A stretch of 48,863 bases of DNA from an uncultured Bacteroidia bacterium (GCA_913009755.1 CAJVWU010000022.1:1-48863), one strand, 5' to 3'; shown: positions 7,618 through 17,630, counted from the first letter of the stretch. A program made the numbers and translations. The notes: a model not told the origin generated them from the sequence alone.

Positions 7618-9990
7618 TTATTTCACCATCGTATCCTGTCCGGGAAGAGTGTATATGTTCACGCCAAAATCGTCAATAAAAACATTGCTTTTCCCTTTGT
7701 TCCAAATATAAATTTTCAACAACCCGTTCCGCTGATTGTTTTTCTCCAGCGTTTTTTTTAGAAAACTGTATTTCCATTCCTTTTGTTTATCCCTGTTTTT
7801 CAACGGAAGGAACGACCAGAAATTCTTATCCGATTGGCTTAAAGAGATCACCAAACCGGTTTTCCCGTTGTTTTCCATCCAATACATCAGTTTTGCCTCA
7901 ACCATAATTTTTTCGGCACCGGCCGGCCAAATGGTATCAATCTTGATCTTCAGGGCTGTAGAAAAATTGTTTGACAAAACTTTCTCCGAATAGTTTCCCG
8001 AGAAGGATACGGAAGAATCCAATTTTTTATTAAGAGAGGGCAAAGTACCCGGCCGGTGTTCGAAATCATTAAAATACTGATAAATAATTTTTCTGTTTGC
8101 TGCATCATTATGGATAAACAAACTTTTGGCCGGTTTGTTGTTTGCCGGTGACAGATGCTGCCAGGCCAGTTCAATTCTATCTTTGACCATGCTGTAGTTT
8201 GAACACCTGAACCTGATCTCGTTGACCACCGGCTGATTACTTCCGTCGGAAGGATTTAAAATGAACGGATTGATCCATAAACCCCCGGAAGCATTGTCCG
8301 CTAAAAACCGGTAAGTAAGTATTTTACCATCCGTCATCCGGTAATCAATGTAGTATGCCTCTCCCTTATAAAGCAAAGATTTTATCCGGCCAAGCAGATT
8401 TTTTTTATAATAAAATTTAACACGGGTAATGCCCTGATAAGCCGGAATGGATATCCATTTATTCCATTCCGATTCCTGATGTAAAACGTTTGTTTCTGCA
8501 ATGATCCCTGAAACGCTTTTCTTTTCAAATAACAAAAATTTATTGTTTTTAATAACCGGTTCGTAATGGTTCAACAAGGTGAATATCACTTCGGGTTCAT
8601 CATTTAAAATATAACGGCCGTCAATTGAGCCGAACTTTCCGCCCCATTGATCGTCTGACAGATGAAATAAAACAAAATCGGGTGCATTTTTCCCCGAATA
8701 GCAGATGGCATTTTTATGTGACAGCCAGGGTGATGTTGCCGCCCCGATTTCCAATGTTGTCCTGGGCTTCCAGTTAAAATTGTTAGCAGGTACGTAAGAT
8801 AAATCCCACGGATAGATGTCAATGGTTTTACCGTCAATCAAAGTTGCTGTTTTTTGGTCAACAACATTTGCTTTTATATTGGATTCGGAAATCAACCCGT
8901 ATTTTTTATTAAATGACTGATAGTTGACAAGGGTTTGGGTAAAGTTGTTAATGCCAACCACTTCAATCTTATATCCTGAAAACAAAGGGACATTCATCAT
9001 ATTGGCATAAAACAACATAACCGACAGTGCCGGGAGCAGTAAATAGCGGACTTTTATCGGCCTGGCACCGGACAAAATGATTCCCCAAAAAACAACGAGG
9101 AAACCAATCGCCATGACATGATAAACGTCCTCCCTTCCCATGGCCAGTTTCCAATGGGCAAAAAGCGGAAATAACAATAAAACAAAGGCCGTACGTACTT
9201 TTTTATCTTTTACCCATAAAGGGAAAACAGCTACGGTGATGATGAATCCACTCAAAAGCCACCAGTTGTTTGCAGGGAATAGGGCCATCGCGGATGAATA
9301 TCCCGAGGCAAGATGAAACAGGCCTGCGATGTAATTGATAAAAAGCAATATTCCGCGGAAGGCAACAAGGCCGCCAATAAAAATTACAGCAAGGGAAATA
9401 CCGGCATAAGACAGTATCTCATTCCACCGGACCGGCTTTGATAAAAACCGCAGTACAATAAATACCACAACGGCAGAGTAAGCCGGAATGCCAATGGTGG
9501 TTTTGATCAGCAAGCCGGCAAATGCAGCCACATTGGCCAGGATGAAAAAAGAAATTTTTTCTTTTTTATCATTTGCGAAAATCAGGGATATCACCGTAAT
9601 TCCGATCAGCGAATAGGCAATGCCGGTAAAATAGCCGACAATCCAGGTTATCAAAATGCCCGTTACCCGTATTTTATTTGTGTTCCTGCAATTTAACTTT
9701 AACAAAAGATAAATGAAAATCAGTTTGACGATTGAAAAAAACAATAACGAAATCAACAGGTTATCACCGAGGGCAACCGAATATTTTAAAAACCCCAGTG
9801 GCCCGACGGGATAGTTCAGGTGGATCAAAGCCTGATAATCATGTGCCACAAGATAATTTAAAGCCCATACGTAAGACTGGTCAAGTCCGACTCCATAAAC
9901 CGGTTTAAATTCAGGAAAAGTAAACAGGTAAATGATGAAACTGATGAACAGTAAATACGATTCGTGTAATATTTTTGTTCTGTTTTTCAT
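7618..9990 (-). CDS. Large multi-pass membrane protein, GT-C-like, with C-terminal beta-rich domain
   Basis: The ATG at 9990 (MKNRTKILHESY) is preferred because the further upstream start is a TTG lying next to a -7 box. The 790-residue protein has about 10-12 hydrophobic helices in residues 10-350 and a long soluble C-terminal half, probably periplasmic. The first loop carries GLDQSYVW, in the position where GT-C glycosyltransferases have their acidic catalytic motif. The C-terminus (about residues 630-790) resembles a carbohydrate-binding-like beta-sandwich, ending KIYIWNKGKSNVFIDDFGV. The same ending occurs in the membrane protein at 15030-16853, so the two are probably related. A role in transfer of a lipid-linked sugar is an inference; no substrate can be named. 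Confidence 0.7.
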   Translation of the reverse strand: MKNRTKILHESYLLFISFIIYLFTFPEFKPVYGVGLDQSYVWALNYLVAHDYQALIHLNYPVGPLGFLKYSVALGDNLLISLLFFSIVKLIFIYLLLKLNCRNTNKIRVTGILITWIVGYFTGIAYSLIGITVISLIFANDKKEKISFFILANVAAFAGLLIKTTIGIPAYSAVVVFIVLRFLSKPVRWNEILSYAGISLAVIFIGGLVAFRGILLFINYIAGLFHLASGYSSAMALFPANNWWLLSGFIITVAVFPLWVKDKKVRTAFVLLLFPLFAHWKLAMGREDVYHVMAIGFLVVFWGIILSGARPIKVRYLLLPALSVMLFYANMMNVPLFSGYKIEVVGINNFTQTLVNYQSFNKKYGLISESNIKANVVDQKTATLIDGKTIDIYPWDLSYVPANNFNWKPRTTLEIGAATSPWLSHKNAICYSGKNAPDFVLFHLSDDQWGGKFGSIDGRYILNDEPEVIFTLLNHYEPVIKNNKFLLFEKKSVSGIIAETNVLHQESEWNKWISIPAYQGITRVKFYYKKNLLGRIKSLLYKGEAYYIDYRMTDGKILTYRFLADNASGGLWINPFILNPSDGSNQPVVNEIRFRCSNYSMVKDRIELAWQHLSPANNKPAKSLFIHNDAANRKIIYQYFNDFEHRPGTLPSLNKKLDSSVSFSGNYSEKVLSNNFSTALKIKIDTIWPAGAEKIMVEAKLMYWMENNGKTGLVISLSQSDKNFWSFLPLKNRDKQKEWKYSFLKKTLEKNNQRNGLLKIYIWNKGKSNVFIDDFGVNIYTLPGQDTMVK

Positions 9991-10006
9991 ACAATTGCCG
10001 ATCAAA

Positions 10007-10014
10007 CAAATATA
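10007..10014 (-). promoter_or_regulatory. -7 promoter box for the 7618-9990 membrane protein
   Basis: TATATTTG on the minus strand (10014-10007) is a perfect TAnnTTTG match, 16 bases upstream of ATG 9990. No convincing TTG is seen at the usual -33 distance. The box is a reason to reject the upstream TTG start at 10005. Confidence 0.45.
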
Positions 10015-10128
10015 TAAATATTGTTACTGCTGGCCGAGGAAAAAATAATTTGTCCTCTTATCCGGAGGAAGTACTAATCGGTGTTAAAGCAATACTTGAA
10101 AAATATTAAAACTGATAAACAAAATTTT

Positions 10129-11637
10129 TTATTCCTGATAATTAAGGTGATATAACCTGAATTTCTTGTTACTCCAAATCAGCAAAACCTGATTCTTTTT
10201 TGCAATGAGATATTTTTCCATTGCCGGGTTAGATAAATTTTCATTGGTAAGGATATAACCCACATCCTTTTGTTTTAATAATCGGCCGATCTTCTCAATA
10301 TCATCGGAAAGTTCGTTACAAACCGACTTTCTTCCGGTATATAACGCCAGCACCCGTGGCTTGGTAAACAGAACCGTTTCGTCTTCGGAAAGATGGCTGC
10401 GGATATATTCAAATGCTTCCTGCGATGTTTGCTCCTGAGGGCCGGGTTTTGTTATTTCAGGTTTTTGCACCAAACGAATAATTTCAGGGATATATTGCCC
10501 CAGCAAAAAAACCGCAATCAGTGGTACAAGTAACTGTTTCCGCACAGAAAACCGCCACCGGATACTTTTAAATCCGTTTACGGAATAATTCAACAAAATC
10601 GGAAGAACCGGTAAAAGAAAACGAAAACCGGAAGCATGATAAGGATAAATAATGAGCATCAGCAGATAGACGGAAAAAACAAAAAACAGCAAATCTTTTT
10701 TACTGTTGAGAAACCCGATAAGGGCAAAAGTGAAAAGTACCGGCTGAGTAATTAATACCAAAAATTTCCAGTCGTACAAATTCCTGTAAAAAAAAGATTG
10801 AAAAATTTCGATATACAGGGCTATATTTGTTAAAAAATGATGCTTTAAAGCAATAAGGCTGAAATTCCCGGAATACAAATCAATGCCCGATGGCAAATGA
10901 AAGAGGATTTTATTTACAAAAAAAACAAGTAACAAAGAATAAACAATCGGCACTAAGAGTCTTTTGGTTATGATTTTACGGCCGGTGGGTTCGGCAAACA
11001 GACGGTAAAATAAGTACAATATGAAAGCGACAGGCAAAACAAAACCGGCCGTTTTTATCAATATTGTAAAACCCATTAAAAAGCCCGTAAACAGAGCTTT
11101 TGATTTGCGTAAATATAAAATCAGTGTCAGGTAAAAAAAGAGTGTAAAAGGAATATCGGCTAAAATTTCATTCTTAAAATGCAACAACCACGGGTTAAAC
11201 AAAACCACAAGTACCAGTAAGATGGATACTGTTTTAGAAAAATATTGCCTGAAAAACAACTGCAACACCAAAGCCAACAGGATGAGTATTAACGACAGGT
11301 AAACAATCATAGACACGATGTTGTTTCCGTAAATTAGGCAAACTGGAGCTAAAAGCAAAGGAAAACCGACAGGATACAGAAGAGGCCCGATCATGGGGGC
11401 ATTTGTGTTATATACATATTGTATATTACTAACAGGCTGACAATGCGCAATATTCATCGCTTCACTGATGTACATGGCATAATCGCCACCCCAATCAACA
11501 GTATGTTGAAGATTGATAAAAATTACAGGAAGCACGAGGAGAATGATCAATAAAAGGTCTGAATTCCGTTTGTTAACATGCCCCAGTTTTATCATTTGTT
11601 TTTTTTTATTGGAATTTGATAAAAGTATAATATTCAT
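10129..11637 (-). CDS. GT39-like (ArnT/PMT-type) membrane glycosyltransferase
   Basis: This 502-residue protein has around 10-12 hydrophobic segments and a first extracytoplasmic loop with VDWGGDYAMYISEAMNI, which fits the acidic motif of polyprenyl- or dolichyl-phosphate-sugar-dependent glycosyltransferases (GT-C fold). It is followed by a PLLYPVGFPLLLAP segment, usual after that loop in this superfamily. A short soluble C-terminal part (about residues 400-502) follows. Such enzymes move a sugar from a lipid carrier to a lipid, glycan or protein on the outer side of the inner membrane. ATG 11595 (MIKLGHVNKRN) is an alternative start, and a near-consensus TACTTTTA lies between the two ATGs. 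It is 138 bases upstream of the 7618-9990 gene on the same strand. Confidence 0.75.
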   Translation of the reverse strand: MNIILLSNSNKKKQMIKLGHVNKRNSDLLLIILLVLPVIFINLQHTVDWGGDYAMYISEAMNIAHCQPVSNIQYVYNTNAPMIGPLLYPVGFPLLLAPVCLIYGNNIVSMIVYLSLILILLALVLQLFFRQYFSKTVSILLVLVVLFNPWLLHFKNEILADIPFTLFFYLTLILYLRKSKALFTGFLMGFTILIKTAGFVLPVAFILYLFYRLFAEPTGRKIITKRLLVPIVYSLLLVFFVNKILFHLPSGIDLYSGNFSLIALKHHFLTNIALYIEIFQSFFYRNLYDWKFLVLITQPVLFTFALIGFLNSKKDLLFFVFSVYLLMLIIYPYHASGFRFLLPVLPILLNYSVNGFKSIRWRFSVRKQLLVPLIAVFLLGQYIPEIIRLVQKPEITKPGPQEQTSQEAFEYIRSHLSEDETVLFTKPRVLALYTGRKSVCNELSDDIEKIGRLLKQKDVGYILTNENLSNPAMEKYLIAKKNQVLLIWSNKKFRLYHLNYQE

Positions 11638-11800
11638 CAGCCGGCTTTCGATACCGTGATTACATAAAACATTTTTTCTACTTTCGTATTGTTTTTAACC
11701 TGATGAATTCATAAATTCAAATTTACACTAAAAAAATGACTGCAATAAACCGGGCAAAATTCAGTTTATTAATTATTAATTCAATTCAATCAAGAAACCC

Positions 11801-14146
11801 ATGTTGAAACCCTATTTTCAAACTATTTTTTTATCCGTTTTCATCTTTGTTTTTACCAGCCCTTTTCTGGGACAGGACATCGGTATTGGTGAATGGCGCA
11901 CACACCTGCCTTACAACAAAGTCATCGGGGTTGCCGTTGCAGGCGATGTAATTTTTGCTGCTACACCTTACAGCCTGTTTATTTACAACACCAAAGACAA
12001 TTCGGTAACCCGGTTTGACAAAGTAAAAGGCCTCAGCGATGTAGGTATCACAACAATCGCATTCAACAAAAAACTTAACATATTATTAGTGGCTTATGAA
12101 AACACCAACATTGACCTGATTCATTCAGACGGCACAGTTATCAACATTCCCGATATAAAAGACAAAGATATTCTCGGCAAAAAAACCATCAACAACATCA
12201 TGTTTAAAGACAAATACGCTTATCTGTCGTGTGGTTTTGGCATTGTGGTTTTGGATATGGCGCGTGAAGAAATCCACGATACTTATTACATCGGGCCCGA
12301 AGGCAGTACCCTCGAAGTTTTTGATATGACTTCGAACGACACTTCTTTTTTTGCCGCTACCGGGCACGGCATTTACTATGCTGACGTCAACGCAGAAAAC
12401 CTGGCCGATTACAACGAATGGCATCAAGACAAACGCCTCGTCCATCCCGACCTGGCTTACAATATCATTCAGGCTTTTGCAGGTAAAATTTATACCAACT
12501 ATTACAAGGCAGCGGAATTTGACGGGGATACCCTGTTTGTTTTTGATGGCACCAATTGGAATTATTTTGATAAAAAAAATATTGACCGCCATTTTCAATT
12601 CCTTGTTCGTGATAATGAAATGTATCTGGTAAGCCGCTATGCCGTAAAAATTTTTGATGTCAATGGAAATGAAACCAATAAAATATGGAAAGTGGCAGGG
12701 AAAGGTATCAGGCCCCTCAGTATGGATAAGGGAAATGACGAGTATTTATGGATTGGGGATGCTAAGCTGGGGCTGATCAAAAACTGGAGTACTTTCAACG
12801 GTGAGTTCATTAAACCCAACGGGCCGGGAAGTATCAATGTCTTTGATCTGGATGCAGGCGGCAAGAACGTTTGGGTCGCATCGGGTGGAAGACAATCCAA
12901 CTGGAGTAAACTTTATATGAAAGATGGTGTTTTTGCTTTCATTGACAATACATGGTACACACACAACCGTTCCAACACCCCTGCTTTTGATACGATTTCC
13001 GATTTTGTTGTCGTCAAAGTTGACCCGCAGAATCCCAATGTGGTTTATATCGGCACGTGGGATCATGGCTTGTTAAAGTTTGTGGATAACCAACTGAATA
13101 ACATTTATACCGATGAAAACAGCAGTTTGCAAAGATGGGTAGGTAATCCGACAAAGATATTGATAAGCGGCCTGGATTATGACGACCAGCATAACCTGTG
13201 GGTTGCCAACACCAGTGCTCCCGATATTATTTCTGTAATGAAAAATGATGGCCAATGGCGGTCATTTAATCTGGGCGGCACATTAAGCGCCACAGATATC
13301 GGTAAATTGATGGTTGACAAAAGCAACCAGAAATGGATCATCAAACGTACGGATGGTTATATTATCGTTTTTAATGACAACAACACCATTGATAATCCCA
13401 ATGATGACAAAGTGAAAGTTTTAAGTTCATCCACAGGTAACGGGGGCATAGCCGGAAGTAAGGTTTATTCGATGGCGATTGACCAGGATGGCGAAATCTG
13501 GGTAGGCACCGATAAAGGGATCAATGTGTTTTATTCGCCGGAAAACATTTTTGAATCCGGTGTTAACTCCGACGCACAGCAGATTCTTGTTCCGCGAAAT
13601 GACGGATCGGGCCTGGCAGATATTTTACTGGAAACCGAAACCGTAACAGCCATAACCATTGACGGGGCCAACAACAAATGGATCGGCACCGATCGGGCCG
13701 GTGTTTTTTACCTTTCTTCCGACGGTATCCGGCAACTGGCACATTTCACCACAGCCAACAGCCCGCTATTGTCAAACAGCATCGCAGGCATAGCCATCAA
13801 TGATGACGGAGAAGTATTTTTCGGGACGGCAAAAGGCATTATATCCTATCGTGGGACGGCAACACCTCCCCCACCGCCCGGATCAAGTGTTTATGCTTAT
13901 CCCAATCCCGTCAGGCCTGAATACCACGGTGTGATTGCCATCAAAGGGGTGGCTAACAAGTCGTCCGTTAAGATTACCGACACTTCGGGAAACCTGGTTT
14001 TTGAAACCCGTTCGGAAGGGGGACAGGCCGTGTGGGACGGCAAGAATTTTGACGGCAGGGAAGCCGCTTCGGGCGTATATCTGGTATTTATTACTAATAA
14101 CGACGGTTCCGAAAAACTGGCAACAAAAATATTGATCATCAGGTAA
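11801..14146 (+). CDS. porZ: Type IX secretion system component PorZ
   Basis: This 781-residue exported protein matches PorZ. A signal peptide (residues 1-24) is followed by GEWRTHLPYNKVIGVAVAGD, ATPYSLFIYNTKDNSV, KVKGLSDVGITTI and the strongly conserved AYLSCGFGIVVLD. Repeats such as WVGTDKGINVF and WIGTDRAGVFYLSSDG are two-component-regulator-type beta-propeller blades, matching the two-propeller structure of PorZ. The last 85 residues form a T9SS sorting-type domain: YPNPVRPEYHG, WDGKNFDGREAASGVY, and KILIIR at the end. In Porphyromonas gingivalis, PorZ sits on the cell surface with PorU, PorV and PorQ and supplies anionic LPS for cargo attachment. Its presence agrees with the many T9SS cargo genes here. 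It is followed by recO after 70 bases on the same strand. Confidence 0.88.
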   Translation: MLKPYFQTIFLSVFIFVFTSPFLGQDIGIGEWRTHLPYNKVIGVAVAGDVIFAATPYSLFIYNTKDNSVTRFDKVKGLSDVGITTIAFNKKLNILLVAYENTNIDLIHSDGTVINIPDIKDKDILGKKTINNIMFKDKYAYLSCGFGIVVLDMAREEIHDTYYIGPEGSTLEVFDMTSNDTSFFAATGHGIYYADVNAENLADYNEWHQDKRLVHPDLAYNIIQAFAGKIYTNYYKAAEFDGDTLFVFDGTNWNYFDKKNIDRHFQFLVRDNEMYLVSRYAVKIFDVNGNETNKIWKVAGKGIRPLSMDKGNDEYLWIGDAKLGLIKNWSTFNGEFIKPNGPGSINVFDLDAGGKNVWVASGGRQSNWSKLYMKDGVFAFIDNTWYTHNRSNTPAFDTISDFVVVKVDPQNPNVVYIGTWDHGLLKFVDNQLNNIYTDENSSLQRWVGNPTKILISGLDYDDQHNLWVANTSAPDIISVMKNDGQWRSFNLGGTLSATDIGKLMVDKSNQKWIIKRTDGYIIVFNDNNTIDNPNDDKVKVLSSSTGNGGIAGSKVYSMAIDQDGEIWVGTDKGINVFYSPENIFESGVNSDAQQILVPRNDGSGLADILLETETVTAITIDGANNKWIGTDRAGVFYLSSDGIRQLAHFTTANSPLLSNSIAGIAINDDGEVFFGTAKGIISYRGTATPPPPPGSSVYAYPNPVRPEYHGVIAIKGVANKSSVKITDTSGNLVFETRSEGGQAVWDGKNFDGREAASGVYLVFITNNDGSEKLATKILIIR

Positions 14147-14216
14147 CCTGCCATTGGGTTATTTTCAAATTTACAAGGCAGGGCCGGCACTTTGAACACC
14201 CTGAACAGTATGTGAT

Positions 14217-14942
14217 ATGCTGCACACAACCAAAGGAATTATTTTTAAGTATTTTAACTATTCTGAATCAAGCATTATTGCCAGAATTTATACCGAAAAA
14301 TTCGGGTTGCAGTCTTTCATCATCAAAGGCATCAGGGGGCGGCGTTCGAAAACACGGCTTGCTTTGTTCCAGCCGTTAACCCTGCTTGAACTGGTTGTTA
14401 ACTTTCGCGAAAACAAAAACATCCAATACCTGAAAGAAGCCAAAGTAGCTTATGCCTACCATTCCCTGCCTGTTGATATGATAAAACGTTCGTTCCTGTT
14501 TTTTATTGATGAGCTGCTTTACCGTTCCATCCGTGAAGAAACGCCCAACAATCTTCTTTTCAACTGGCTGTTCGACACCCTGACCTGGCTCGACATGTCC
14601 GATCAGGACATTATTAACTTTCATCTCGTTTTTTTGGTGCAGTTAAGCCGCTTTCTGGGATTTTATCCGAAAAAGATAACAGGTGACTCGTTGACGTTTT
14701 TTGATTTGCGCGAAGGGTTGTTTACAAACAATATTCCCCAACATCCCGATTACATCAGTGGCAAAGAGGCTGAACAGATTGGTTTATTGCTCACCACCTC
14801 TTTTGAAAAAAACCACGAATTGAAGATCACTTATCCCGAACGCAGGAAACTGCTTGATATCTTAACCACTTATTATCAATTGCACCTGCCCGGATTTGGA
14901 GAAATGAATTCTGTTGAGATATTACATTCGGTTTTGGGATAA
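14217..14942 (+). CDS. recO: DNA repair protein RecO
   Basis: RecO mediates loading of RecA onto single-stranded DNA coated with SSB in the RecFOR pathway. The 241-residue protein shows the N-terminal OB-fold pattern (TTKGIIFKYFNYSESSIIARIYT, then GLQSFIIKGIRG and LALFQPLTLLEL) and the helical C-terminal domain with FLGFYPKK and FDLREGLF. The zinc-finger cysteines of some RecO proteins are absent, as is usual in many Bacteroidetes members to my knowledge. It lies 70 bases after porZ; the gap holds only a 6-bp CCTGCC/GGCAGG pairing with a long loop, so cotranscription is possible. Its end faces the minus-strand gene at 15030-16853. Confidence 0.93.
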   Translation: MLHTTKGIIFKYFNYSESSIIARIYTEKFGLQSFIIKGIRGRRSKTRLALFQPLTLLELVVNFRENKNIQYLKEAKVAYAYHSLPVDMIKRSFLFFIDELLYRSIREETPNNLLFNWLFDTLTWLDMSDQDIINFHLVFLVQLSRFLGFYPKKITGDSLTFFDLREGLFTNNIPQHPDYISGKEAEQIGLLLTTSFEKNHELKITYPERRKLLDILTTYYQLHLPGFGEMNSVEILHSVLG

Positions 14943-15029
14943 AATATTGAGCAAGCAAAGACCCTCCCGAATGTAAAGTACATAGCGCCGTGTTATGTTA
15001 GTTATAAAAGGATTTTCTTGCGGGGGATT

Positions 15030-16853
15030 TTAGCCCGGAATAACTTCAAAAACTTCAATCTGATATTCTTTCAACATATATTTTTCTTTGCCTGCATTCC
15101 AGATATAAACCTTTAGTTTGCGGGCATTTTCAGGAACCGGCCCCACAAACAGGCTTTGGTGAAAATTGTCTTTTGTGCCCTCGTACCAGTATTTTAACCA
15201 GTCAAAAGGAATGTATTTATAAATTAGTGTATGGTTATCCCGGTCAGCCACCTGTACAACAAGCCAGGCATGAAAAGGGCTTTTCCCGGAAAAAACAGTC
15301 AACCTGAAATCAAAAAAGAAATATTTCCCTTCAATCGTATCCGAACTGATCTCCAAAAGGTTTTGATATTTTTTATCTGTTTTTAAGGTCTTATTCCCTT
15401 TAATATAAAGGTTTGTCCTTTTTAGGAAAACCGGTTTTTTTCTTTCATACAACAAAAGTCCGGAGTAAGGTGCCGAATCAATTAATTGGTAGTTATTTAA
15501 CTGATACGGATAGTTATTCTTGTCCAGTATCTGAAAGTCGGACACCGAATCAGGATATCCTTTCCAGTCAATCATATTTTCTTTCCCGCCGTTTTTAAAA
15601 TCAATATACATCCACGCAAATTGCCGCATGTTTGATCCGCCGATTGTGGGGAATGAGCCGCTCTCAAGGTGTGCCCGGTGAATGTGATCATAAAACCGCT
15701 GCGGAATGGCTTCGTCGCGGTAACCGTTAACATACAACAGGTTCATTTCGGCAAAAAAATGCACCGGAAAAAACAACAGGGGAAGCAACAGGAGGTAACC
15801 CACCGTCCGGTATTTTCCCGCCTTAACCGCATTCAGTGTATAAAACAAACTCACAAATAGCAAAGGGAACAAATACATGGCCAGCCGGTCTTCGGGATAA
15901 TGAACGTCAAATAACACGGACACCAAGATTATTCCGGTAACGGATGCGGTCAGGATAACCGAAACCATGAAACCCGCTGAACAGAATAATTGACGGTTGG
16001 GAGTTCTTAATTTTTGGAGGTTGAGGACCAGAACAACAATAAAAAGAACAACCGTTATGATGACTCCGGTAAGACTGCTTTTTCCGGTAAAAAGCCGGAT
16101 CAGGGTAAATAAGGTGCCATGGATAAAACCCGTATTACCCCCGATATATAATCCGCTGTTTGCCCGGAGCAGGAACAAATGAACCAGGGCCAGGGTGAAA
16201 GCAATACCGTAAACCACAACAAATGCCAAAACCCATAACCATTGGTTTCCACATATTTGCCTGCGCTTTAAACCAAGAAGTAAAAGCTGATAAACAAAAA
16301 AGGCAAGTGCCGGAATAATCAGATTGAGGTTGGCGCCCAACATGAATAGTACAAACAGGGACGTGTAAAAATGATATATCGGCCGTTTGGTTTGCGATGC
16401 CCGCATCAAAAAATACAGCGCTCCCATGAACAGGGCCATGGACATGCCATAGCCGCGGGAAACAGCAAAAAACTCAATAAAATACAGCGAAAACAGCATG
16501 GTTACCCAAAAGCCGTATCGCAGGATTTGGTCTTTGAGCATCACTCCCGCACGATACACGAAATAAAAATAAACCGGTGCAAAAAGCAGGTTGGGCAGGC
16601 GCAGGGCCCATTTGGCATTGCCAAAAACATTCCAGCTTAACCACGTCAGCACCGTGTTGAGAAAATGATTGTTTGCATCTTCGCGGGTGATACCGGGGAT
16701 CAGTTTGCCCGATTGGACATAGCGGAAAAAAGTGGAGGCCTCATCGTGGGTAAAAGGAACATAGATTGCCCGGATGATCAGATAAACCATCAGCAGTGTG
16801 CTGGTCAATAAAAAGATCAGGAATTCCGGCGTGGTGTTACTTTCCGTTTTCAT
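15030..16853 (-). CDS. GT-C-like multi-pass membrane protein with C-terminal beta-rich domain
   Basis: This 607-residue protein starts with a membrane helix and then has FTHDEASTFFRYV in the first outer loop. The HDEA element matches the acidic catalytic motif of GT-C glycosyltransferases. Ten or so further helices follow up to about residue 370, then a soluble C-terminal domain. The domain ends KVYIWNAGKEKYMLKEYQIEVFE and shares the K-x-YIWN-x-GK pattern with the protein at 7618-9990. The ATG overlaps the lipB stop codon by four bases (ATGA), so the two genes are translationally coupled, although there is no known functional link to lipoylation. Substrate unknown. Confidence 0.75.
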   Translation of the reverse strand: MKTESNTTPEFLIFLLTSTLLMVYLIIRAIYVPFTHDEASTFFRYVQSGKLIPGITREDANNHFLNTVLTWLSWNVFGNAKWALRLPNLLFAPVYFYFVYRAGVMLKDQILRYGFWVTMLFSLYFIEFFAVSRGYGMSMALFMGALYFLMRASQTKRPIYHFYTSLFVLFMLGANLNLIIPALAFFVYQLLLLGLKRRQICGNQWLWVLAFVVVYGIAFTLALVHLFLLRANSGLYIGGNTGFIHGTLFTLIRLFTGKSSLTGVIITVVLFIVVLVLNLQKLRTPNRQLFCSAGFMVSVILTASVTGIILVSVLFDVHYPEDRLAMYLFPLLFVSLFYTLNAVKAGKYRTVGYLLLLPLLFFPVHFFAEMNLLYVNGYRDEAIPQRFYDHIHRAHLESGSFPTIGGSNMRQFAWMYIDFKNGGKENMIDWKGYPDSVSDFQILDKNNYPYQLNNYQLIDSAPYSGLLLYERKKPVFLKRTNLYIKGNKTLKTDKKYQNLLEISSDTIEGKYFFFDFRLTVFSGKSPFHAWLVVQVADRDNHTLIYKYIPFDWLKYWYEGTKDNFHQSLFVGPVPENARKLKVYIWNAGKEKYMLKEYQIEVFEVIPG

Positions 16854-17557
16854 TGCTTCCTGATGATCTCCATTCCGAACACTTTTTCAAATTCTTCGAG
16901 CAGAATATTGCTGACTTCGTCAGGGTTCATTTCTTTTCCCAGTTCCTTTTGCATTGATGTTACGGCTTTCCCTGTGATCCCGCAGGGCACGATGTAGTCG
17001 AAGTATGCCAGGTCGGTGTTCACGTTCAGGGCAAAACCGTGCATGCTCACCCAGTGGCTGGTGCGCACGCCGATGGCGCATATTTTCCGGGCGTTGGCCG
17101 TATTGTCTGCATCGAGCCACACACCTGTGGCGCCTTCCAGACGGGTGGCTGTAATTCCATAACGGGCCATACTGCGGATGATCACCTCTTCCAGTTTATG
17201 GATGTAGCTTTTGATGGACAGCCCGAAATTGTCAAGGTCGAGGATGGGGTAACTAACGATTTGACCTGGTCCGTGGTAGGTGATGTCACCGCCTCGGTTG
17301 ATGTGATAAAGCGAGGCTCCTTTGCTCTTTAAGAAATCCTGGCTGATAAGCAAGTTGGAATCTTTTCCGCTTTTACCAAGTGTGTAAACATGGGGATGCT
17401 GGCAAAAAAGGAGGTAATTGGGGGTTGGGCGTTTTTCCTTCTGTTCGCGGTTCGCCTGTTTGGCTTCCACCACGTTGTTGAACAGCGATTCCTGATAATC
17501 CCAGGCCTTTTTGTAATCAACTAATCCTAAATATTTAACCGATACTTTTCTGTTCAT
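16850..17557 (-). CDS. lipB: Lipoyl(octanoyl) transferase LipB
   Basis: LipB moves octanoyl groups from acyl carrier protein to the lipoyl domains of 2-oxoacid dehydrogenases and the glycine cleavage H protein. The signature RGGDITYHGPGQIVSYPILDL is present (about residues 83-103 with this start). The catalytic pair is visible: Lys in RKICAIGVR and Cys in VPCGITGKAV. ATG 17557 (MNRKVSVKYLG) is chosen over an upstream TTG that would add seven residues. The gene follows lipA on the same strand after a palindrome-rich gap of 173 bases and overlaps the next gene by four bases. Confidence 0.95.
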   Translation of the reverse strand: MNRKVSVKYLGLVDYKKAWDYQESLFNNVVEAKQANREQKEKRPTPNYLLFCQHPHVYTLGKSGKDSNLLISQDFLKSKGASLYHINRGGDITYHGPGQIVSYPILDLDNFGLSIKSYIHKLEEVIIRSMARYGITATRLEGATGVWLDADNTANARKICAIGVRTSHWVSMHGFALNVNTDLAYFDYIVPCGITGKAVTSMQKELGKEMNPDEVSNILLEEFEKVFGMEIIRKQ

Positions 17558-17630
17558 GGATTTATTTATTACTACCAATCCCGGCGTAATTTTTCATGTT
17601 TTGTTATGATTTTTGCTCATGTTGGCCATC

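Noticed and set aside
12125-12598. 157-codon minus-strand frame opposite porZ
   Set aside because: It is a shadow of the strongly supported PorZ frame, with no recognisable family.
14147-14182. CCTGCC/GGCAGG pairing between porZ and recO as a terminator
   Set aside because: The stem has only 6 bp with a 24-base loop and no T-tract.
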